From: Rosa chinensis
Lineage: Eukaryota > Streptophyta > Magnoliopsida > Rosales > Rosaceae
NCBI RefSeq assembly: GCF_002994745.2
Contig: NW_020126819.1
Coordinates: 1 to 64,000 of the forward strand
Direction of reading: 5' to 3'
DNA: 64,000 nucleotides
Shown here one piece after another: positions 56,601 through 64,000 of the stretch. Within the stretch, counting starts at the first letter, position 1. Each line of letters opens with the position of its first letter. A program made the position numbers and the translations under genes. The notes beneath the pieces were generated by a model, which worked only from the letters and a program-made list of their open reading frames with translations, was not told where the DNA came from and made no database searches.

Positions 56601-57580
56601 AACTACATTTTGCAGGGTTAAATTGTGAGGCTATTTCAGCCGCATCAAGAATCCATAGCGTTTTATCCTTCATCCCCATCTCATCTCACGGTGTAATTCA
56701 ACCTCTTTCTTTGTAACCTTGTTTGATTTCGTTGGAATTGTTCTAGTTGACATTGATGTTTGAACAAAGTTTTAATTCTGAATTTTATGATTGATTAAGG
56801 ATTTTCGATTTCTATGTTGTGATTCCAAAGTTGCTTATGTGTGATCGTTCGATTGAATTTGTTTTACAGAAAACTTTTATATGTTTATGTTCTTTGGTGG
56901 CCAACTTAGGATATATGCATGTAATTGGTGCTAGATTTAAGAACATGAATCAACTTTTTGTTTTGTGTAACTTAAATCAAAAGTAGTAAAGGTTTTGGAC
57001 AAAAATCGAGTTCAATTGAAGAAGATTGCAATTAGGTGAACTTATTCATACTAAGTTGTACACTTGAGTTGATAGCCTTTCTATGTGTTTCATGCGTTAA
57101 ACATGTCATGATTGACTAGCTCTCTAGGGCTTGATTACATGTTTGATAGGATTAGTCTTGGTGCTTTCACTTAGATTAATTAGCATTGAAAAGTAAAATA
57201 TGGGAAATCGTTTGCTTTCTAACGTTTCACATGATCAACTCCTTTCACATGATTTGGAAGAACAATGTAGAGTTAATTCGAATTCAATTGTAAAGTTGGT
57301 TTTAATCTTTGTTTCTTACATTTCATTCTTGTATTTGTGTTTTTGTTTATACTTAGTTTAATTCTTTTAATTTTCGAAAAAACCAAAATCCTAAAAACCC
57401 CCCTAAATTCGTGAATAGTGTTTATATGTGTGAATATTATACTTTGTTTTTATTTTAATTGTTTAAATTGTCTTACATTGACAGGTGTACCCTCAATCCC
57501 CGGAATAGAACGATCCCTACTTTCTTATACTACTAATGATGTTTAAAGGGTTAAATTATATGCTTGCTTTGAGCGTATCA
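53681..57580 (+). repeat. 3' LTR of element E, split by a solo LTR
   Basis: Two parts, 53681-54882 and 56653-57580, about 2.13 kb when the insertion is ignored. TGATAGGAGCA to GAGCGTATCA. U3 repeats at about 53755-53965; TATATATA at 54696-54703. The same position in A (near 20400) reads through without interruption. Confidence 0.93.
54883..56647 (+). mobile_element. Solo LTR of the C family inside E's 3' LTR
   Basis: 1,765 bp, TGATAGGAGCA to GCCGCATCA, flanked by AGAAT at 54878-54882 and 56648-56652. TATA box TATAAATA at 55498-55505. Tandem U3 repeats at about 55250-55440, as in the LTRs of element C but on the opposite strand. No internal sequence. Confidence 0.95.
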
Positions 57581-58305
57581 GCCATGTATTGATATAATGT
57601 CTCAACAAGCACAAGAGCGAATTCTAGCATTCTCTAGTCCATCAAACTTAATCTATGGCAAGTAGTCAATCAAGATGAAAGAATAATGAGATCATCAAAA
57701 CATCGCCAAGAAATAAGAATATATTTTTCATTTCACTCCAAGAAAAAGGGACATGGGTAAATATCTCACATGGGTTTATATGAATCAAACTCATCTAACA
57801 TGCTCATATTCTGTACCAAAGTTTCGAAATCCATATCCACTACAAGGCACATATTTTTCATATATCTCAATTAACCAAAGAATACCATTTTAAATCATCT
57901 CAATTTTGTGATCCTCTTTTAGTCATGATTTCAGAGATATAGAATCATCCTAGACAGTTGAAAGGGCATCCTAAGACTCAAAAACAAAAAGCAAACGAAA
58001 AATTTTTAAAATTTTTGACATTTTTCATTTTTTTTTGTATTTTCAATATATGACTCAAAATAAAAGTGTAAATCCCTTCCCCACACTTAAATATTGCATT
58101 GTCTCAATGTAATCAAGAAAAGCATGCAATGAAACACTTAAGCATATAGGATGTGAAATACATCTAAACAAAGAAAAATTGAGAAGTAAAAGGGAAAGAG
58201 AAAGCAAATCTGTGTTGACGACCTCCTCACAGCTACTCTGAATTGGGTTGCCTCCCAAGCAGCGCTTAATGTTTATAGTCTTTCAGCCTAGACTTGTACC
58301 TCCAT
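57581..58305 (-). other. Element F 3' non-coding region, part
   Basis: Contains the post-coding hairpin module 58243-58292 (stem TTGGG/CCCAA at 58243-58258), the CATTG/CAATG hairpin one base short at 58097-58109, and a neighbouring CCCCACAC tract (minus-strand G-tract). The remainder, with the purine-loop hairpin and polypurine tract, is displaced beyond E. Confidence 0.75.
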
Positions 58306-59560
58306 TTAATCCTCAGGGTTGGAACGTTTTGGAGGGTACAGCCTCCACTTCATGTTCCACAAATGCCTCATAGTAAGGCTTCAAGCGATGGCCCATTCAC
58401 TTTGAACTCGTTACCTGTTTGTTCACTCTTTATCTGCACAGCTCCATGGGAGAACACATTAGTGATAACAAAAGGCCCAATCCAACGAGAACGAAGTTTA
58501 CCTGGGAAGAGTTTGAGACGAGAATGGAAGAGAAGAACTTTTTGGCCCACAACAAAAGTCTTCCTTCGAATCATTTTATCATGGAATGCCTTAGTCTTGT
58601 CCTTGTAAATCTTAGCACTTTCGAAGGCATCATTCCTAATCTCCTCTAACTCTTGCAATTGCAACTTCCTATGAAGCCCAGCTGCATCAATATCCATGTT
58701 GAACTGCTTCACAGCCCACCAAGCTTTGTGCTCCAACTCCACAGGTAAATGGCAAGGTTTGCCATAGACTATTCGATATGGGACATACCTATGGGATTTT
58801 TGTATGCAGTTCTGTAGGCCCACAAAGCATCCTCTAACGCAAGGACCAGTCTTTCCTGTTAGGGTTCACAGTCTTCTCCAATATTCCTTAATCTGACGGT
58901 TAGAGACCTCAGCCTGCCCACTAGTTTGGGGGTGATAAGGTGTAGAAACCTTATGTGTCACATCATATCTCTTCAAGAGAGCCTCAATCGTCCGATTGCA
59001 AAATGGGATCCACCATCACTAATGAGAACTCTAGGCATTCCAAACCTGCTAAAGATGTTAGACTTGATAAAATCTGCAACAACCTTAGAGTCATTAGTTC
59101 TAGTGGCCTTTGCTTCCACCCATTTGGAAACATAGTCCACTGCAAGTAAGATATAGAGAAACCCAAAGATGAAGGGAAAGGTCCCATGAAATCTATACCC
59201 CAGACATCAAATATTTCAAGTTATGATATTGGACAATGGCATTTGATCTCTAGGACCTAGATTTCCTGTTCTTTGGCACTTATCACAAGTTAAACAATGG
59301 CATGTGCATCCCTAAACAATGTTGGCCAATAGAACCCAGACTCTAGCACCTTAAATGCAGTTTTCTTAGACCCAAAGTGACCCCCACATGCTTTAGAATG
59401 GCAAAAAGAAAGTATGCATTATGTTCATGTTCAGGACACATCTCCTAATCAGTTGATCAGAGCAATATTTCCACAAGGTTCATCCCAAACATATTGCTTA
59501 ACAGTTTTCTTAAGCCTATCCTTATGAGCACGTGACATGGTATCAGGAATCTTTCTAGAA
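58306..59560 (-). pseudogene. pol: Integrase domain of element F (multiply frameshifted)
   Basis: The C-terminal half is open at 58823-58368 ([44 protein letters not shown]). The core (GPFPSS..., PNGWKQRPLEL region) is broken in 59187-58984, and the zinc-binding region lies at about 59500-59270 with no long frame. The expected stop is near 58306-58308, followed by the hairpin module. More decayed than either B copy. Confidence 0.82.
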
Positions 59561-60254
59561 CAATATAATTCACAATATCTGCATACCATGGTTCACTTAC
59601 CTGAAGTCCAAAGAGCTGCATCTGGAAACATCTCCACAGAGGGAGAGATCTTCTGCATGCACCAAACGACTCAAGTGGTCAGCTACCACGTTTTCACTAC
59701 CCTTCTTGTCCTTGATTTCCACGTCAAATTCTTGCAAGAGTAGGATCCATCTGATGAGCCTTGGTTTCGCCTCCTTCTTGGTCATCAAGTATTTCAAGCT
59801 GCATGGTCAGTAGATAATAACTTGGTACCAAGTAAGTAAGACGAAACTTCTCAAGGGCAAGACAACTGCAAGGAGCTCTTTCTCTGTGGTTGAATAATTC
59901 ATCTGTGCATCATTGAGAGTCCTTGAGGTGTAGTAGATGGCATAGGGTCGTTGTCCTTCCTTTGCCCCAAAACAGCTCCAACTGCATAGTCAGAGGCATC
60001 ACACATCAACTCAAAGGGCAAGGACCAATCCGGAGGTAACATGATGGGGGCAGATGTCAACAACTCCTTAAGCTTGTCAAAAGCTTCTTGACACTCCTTG
60101 TCAAAGTGAAGGCACATCCTTCTGGAGTAGTTGACATAAGGTCTCGAAATCTTGGAGAAGTCTTGATAAACCTCCTATAAAAACCTGCATGGCCAAGGAA
60201 AGAACGAATCTCTCTCACAGAAGTGGGAGAGGGTAAGTGACGCACAATATCCAC
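59561..60254 (-). pseudogene. pol: RNase H domain of element F (frameshifted)
   Basis: Fragments at 60254-60057 ([14 protein letters not shown] connection), 60117-59899 ([15 protein letters not shown]) and 59797-59597 ([26 protein letters not shown]). Frame changes between each. Motifs match B with scattered substitutions. Confidence 0.82.
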
Positions 60255-60271
60255 CTTGGCTTTATCAACCT

Positions 60272-61231
60272 CTATACCCTAGCAGAGACAATATGTCCTA
60301 GAACTATTCCTTGCTTAACCATAAAATGGCATTTTTCCCAATTAAGTACAAGGTTAGTTTCCATGCAACGTTTCAGAATTATCTCCAGATTATTAAGACA
60401 ATCATCAAAATTCTTTCCAAAAACTGAAAAGTCATCCATGAATACCTCTATGATTTTCTCAATATAATCTGAAAAGATACTTACCATACACCTCTGAAAG
60501 GTACCTGGAGCGTTGCAAAGTCCAAGGGCATACGTCTATAGGCAAACGTCCAAAGGGGCAAGTGAAGGTTGTCTTCTCTTGATCTTCATTTGCAATGGCA
60601 ATCTTGATTGTAGCCTGAGTAGCCATCCAAGAAGCAGTAGTAGTCATGTCCAGCTAGGCGCTCAAGCATCTGATCAATGAATGGAAGAGGAAAGTGATCT
60701 TTCCTTGTGGTTGCGTTGAGCCTCCTATAGTCAATGCATACTTGTGGCCTGTGACTGTCCTTTGGGCACCAGTTCGTTCTCAGCATTTTCACCACAGTGA
60801 TCCCAGATTTCTTGGGCACGACCTGAACTGGGGAGACCCACTTGGAGTCTGAAATGGGGTAGATTACCCCACAATCAAGGAGTTTGATAACCTCCTTCTT
60901 CACAACTTCCATCATTGGAGGGTTGAGACGACGTTGAGCCTCTCTAGTGGGTTTAGACCCCTCCTCTAGAAGTATCCTATGGACGCAAGTTGTAGGGCTG
61001 ATTCCCTTGATGTCCGCCAATGTCCATCCTATGGCGGTCTTGTGTTGCTTTCAGCATTTCCACCAACTTCTCTTCTTGTGGAGTCGTCAGTGCAGAGGAC
61101 ACAATCACTGGTAAGGTCTCCTTGTCCCCTAAGTAGACATACTTCAAATGGTCTGGAAGAGGTTTTAGCTCAAGTTCTGGGGCCTGGACCACTGAAGGTA
61201 AAGTCTTGTTAGCAGATAACTGAATGGACAA
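60272..61231 (-). pseudogene. pol: Reverse transcriptase domain of element F (frameshifted)
   Basis: Pieces at 61231-60977 (linker), 61020-60586 (SDSKWVSPVQVVPKK, CIDYRRLNATTRKDHFPLPF, FLDGYSGYNQ), 60647-60459 and 60487-60272 (VFMDDFSVFGKNF, then HFMVKQGIVLGH). It keeps the base that both B copies lack just after HFMVKQ, which shows that B's lesion there is derived. Confidence 0.85.
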
Positions 61232-61704
61232 GGAGAGATAGACTTACCTATATAGGGGATGCCTCAAGGAAGGAGACGTTTTCAATGATTTGCTCCTCAC
61301 AAGTGTCTTTCAACTTGTCCTCTGAGATGATGATGCCACTTGTTGTGTAACCTATTCCTTGTGCAAGTGGTGGCTAGGGTATCCTCATTCATGACATCAA
61401 ACATTTTCTGTGCAAGATCATCCAAAATGTCAATAGAAAACAATCACTTTCTTCAGAGGATACCTCATGGCTTCAAAAATGTTGAAGCCTATAACATCAC
61501 CATCAAACTCCATTGTAGGGAGCCTGCATACACATCAATCTTCGTCCTAGCTGTCCTTAAGAAAGGACGTCCCAAAAGCAATGGAGTGGAACTCACAGGG
61601 GAGTCCTCCATTTCTAACACATAAAATCAGCTGGGAAGATAAATGGTTAACCTTTACAAGCACATCCTCCAACAAACCTCTAGGGTATGCATTGGATCTG
61701 TCAG

Positions 61705-62362
61705 CTAACTGAATGATAACATTGTCAGATTTAAGTTCCCTAGACCTAGGGTTTCATAAACAGAATAGGGCATAACATTAACAGATGCACCTAGGTCTAG
61801 CATGGCATTCTTAAATCTAGAGTTACCAATAGTACACGGAATAGTAAAGCTTCCAGGATCCTTACACTTTGGAGGAATTTTCCTCTGAATCAAGGCAGAG
61901 ACATTCTCACTTACCTTTACCACCTCCTTTTCACGGTTTGCTCTCCTAGTAGTGCAAAGCTCTTTGAGGAACTTGGCATACTTAGGGACTTGCTTGATGG
62001 CCTCTAGGAGGGGTAATAACTTGCACCTTCTTGAAAGTTTCCAGGATAGCTTGGTCACTTTCATCCTTCTTAGATTGGGCAAACCTGCGTGGGAAGGGCA
62101 GCAAGAAGAAGAAGGGTTAGCATAACGAATTTGAAAGTTAGAATACTACCTTAACTTCCGGTTTTGCCTTTAATGGTGAGGACGCCTTGGTCTCTTCCTT
62201 GGACGTTGCAGGTCCTTCTCAATACCCAACTTGGTGGGTTCTTGGTCTTCCTCAATTTCTATGCTCACTTGGGCCTTCTTGGGTTGCTTGGGTTGATCCA
62301 CAAATGGTCTTCCACTCCTTGTAGTCACAACTGATGCATTCTCCACTTACCCTTAGGGTTAG
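61705..62362 (-). pseudogene. pol: Protease domain and upstream linker of element F, cut by LTR G
   Basis: The open piece 62082-61705 has LLEAIKQVPKYAKFLKELCTT and the aspartic protease motif LDLGASVNVMPYSVY. Upstream sequence to 62340 encodes the linker and the SGRPFVDQP-like region found at the Gag-Pol junction of B. It stops at 62362, where LTR G begins; gag and the 5' LTR lie beyond the window. Confidence 0.83.
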
Positions 62363-64000
62363 TGATGCAGCTAAAAGCAGCGCTATTTAACCCTGAAATG
62401 TCATTAGTAGTACGTAAATAGGGATCGTTATTCCGGGGATTGAGGGTACACACGAAAAGGGGGGATTTTGTTTTTGGTTTTCGAAAATAAAACTAAGTTA
62501 ACAAAACAATTAAAATGCAAAAACATAAAAATACGAATGGAATGAGAGAAAAAGATCAAATGAAACATATGATTAAAATTGACTCAAACCCTAATATTGT
62601 TCATCTAAGTCATGAGAAAGGAGTTGATCATGTGAAACATTCGAAAGCAAATGAATTCCCATTTTTTACTTTTCAATGCTAATTAACCTAAGCGAAAGCA
62701 CCTAGATTTCCTATCAAACATGCAATCAAACCCTAGAAAGCTAGTCAATCATGTCATGTTTAACGCATTACACATAGAGAAAGGCTATCAACTCAAGTGT
62801 ACAAGTTAGTATGGAAAAGTCCACCTAATTGCAATCCTCGTTAATTAAATTCGATCTTTGTACAAAACCTTTACTACTTTGATTCAAGTTTACACAAAAC
62901 GAAAAGTCGATTTCATGTTCTTAAACCTAGCACCAATATCGAAACCCTAAGTGTTTGCAACCACATAAGATTAAAATACAAAAGTTATCTATAACGCAAA
63001 TTTAATTAAACAAACCCACATAAGCAACTCTCGAATCACAATAATATGAATCTGAAAATTCTCAATTAATCATAAAAATTCCAGAAATTAATATTTGTTC
63101 AAACACATATGTCAACTAGTTCATAACCAACGAAATTCAAAGCAAAGGTTACAAAGGAGAATCGGATTACACCGTGAGATGGGGATGGTGATGAACGATT
63201 GATGTGGTGGTCTCTTGAATCTCGAAAGCAAGCTTCAAGGTTGGAGATGGATGATGGATGCTCACGGCTATGCTTCTTCTCCCTTGGCCTTGCTTGAACT
63301 CGTGGAGATGACTAGAGGATGGAGAAACTCACGGCTATGCTAAGAAGATTTTCTGATTTTTTTCTAAAGTGTAAATTGTATGGGGGAGAGGAACCCTTGA
63401 CGTTGAGAAAAGGGGAGAATATATAGGGGCACAGCTAGGGTTCTCCAAGCAATCAGAAATTTCCACATCACTTCAACCAATGGTATGATGCCAAGTAAGC
63501 CTTGGTGTGTCATCTAACAATCAAAACTCTCCAAATTAATTCCCTAAATTCCTTTAATATATATCCTTGCCGAAATTATATAAGGATTTTCTGATTTTCT
63601 TCATTAATTTCGGCCAAGAATATCTTAGGAGAGAGTAATTGCCGAAATTCCATAAATAAATTCTGGTTTGCTTCACCAATTTCGGCCACAAATATCCTTG
63701 GGAAAGTAATTGCCGAAATTGCCATAAATAAATGCTGATTTGCTTCACCATTTTCGGCCAAAAATCACATTTAAATCTTCCAAGAATATCTCTTTGCCCT
63801 TAAAAATCTCCCTTGAATTACTCCAATCAAAATCTTCAATTATATTTTCAGATTTTCATGTTGCCTCCTCCTTTTCCTCTTTGTATTTTACGGCAAACAC
63901 ATATATATTCTCCAAAAATATCTCTCATGTGTCACAAACCCTAATTTCCATGGGCCTTTATCCATTTGCCGAAATCCATAACCTCTTGAGAGTTCTTGGG
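62363..64000 (-). repeat. LTR G, D-like family, truncated by the window end
   Basis: The plus-strand edge TGATGCAGCT is the minus-strand end of an LTR (AGCTGCATCA). It contains CCGGGGATTGA near 62437 (the U5 segment), and TATATA near 63420-63425 on the minus strand. It resembles the 3' LTR of D in reverse. It interrupts F's linker after GTTAG (62358-62362). Whether it is a solo LTR or part of a full element cannot be seen. Confidence 0.85.

Larger units (their letters stand above)
48315..57580 (+). mobile_element. Element E: gag-only LTR retrotransposon, 5' LTR cut by element D
   Basis: Remnant 5' LTR to 48841, PBS, leader, gag (50177-51656), 3' non-coding region, polypurine tract and 3' LTR 53681-57580 (itself split by a solo LTR). 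The two LTR portions are almost identical over the shared stretch (48332-48841 against 57069-57580). There is no pol. It lies in F's 3' internal region; bases GCCAT after 57580 would be its target repeat, the partner being outside the window. Confidence 0.88.
57581..62362 (-). mobile_element. Element F: degraded gag-pol LTR retrotransposon, both ends missing
   Basis: Minus-strand internal region with integrase, RNase H, RT and protease in order, cut on the left by E and on the right by LTR G within the linker before protease. Its proteins resemble B's closely but not identically, and it has many more frame breaks. As host of E it is the oldest element seen by nesting. Confidence 0.87.

Overview
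The window looks like plant nuclear heterochromatin: AT-rich, no host gene, tRNA or rRNA recognised, and almost every base assigned to LTR retrotransposons of the Ty3/gypsy type. The Gag-Pol motifs (CCHC knuckle, DLGA protease, FMDD reverse transcriptase, RNase H, HHCC/DDE integrase, no chromodomain seen) and a primer-binding site matching the 3' end of tRNA-Asp point to the Athila/Tat (non-chromovirus) lineage of a flowering plant. The species cannot be named from this sequence.

Layout, outermost to innermost. F (minus strand, gag-pol remnant, 57581-62362) holds E. E (plus, gag-only) is seen as an LTR remnant from about 48315 to 48841, an internal region to 53680 and a 3' LTR at 53681-57580. 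D (plus, gag-only; 5' LTR left of the window) sits in E's 5' LTR and ends near 48314. C (minus, no coding region, 5757-45226, TSD TTTAC) sits in D. B (minus, gag-pol, 9244-42338, TSD GGCTC) sits in C and is a tandem LTR-internal-LTR-internal-LTR array. A (plus, no coding region, 14236-21343, TSD ACAAA) sits in the first internal copy of B; the second copy preserves the empty site. Two solo LTRs of the C family (337-2008, TSD ACGAA; 54883-56647, TSD AGAAT) lie in D and E. Another LTR (G, minus, 62363 to the window end) cuts F's gag.

The families fall into three tiers: gag-pol (B, F), gag-only (D, E; TR-GAG-like) and non-coding (A, C; LARD-like). Where each part lies inside the window, they share LTR tips (TGATAGGAGCA...ATCA), a tRNA-Asp PBS, a U5 segment complementary to the PBS edge, repeated leader modules, a hairpin just after the coding region, a CATTG/CAATG hairpin, G-tracts of the form GTGTGGGGG, a purine-loop hairpin and an 8-bp hairpin beside the polypurine tract. 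Several helices change sequence between families while staying paired. I infer a common set of cis-acting RNA signals through which Gag-Pol elements could mobilise the gag-only and non-coding ones.

All gag-pol copies are frameshifted. Some lesions are shared by both B copies, so they predate the duplication; many others are private one-base losses in short homopolymers and may be sequencing or assembly errors.
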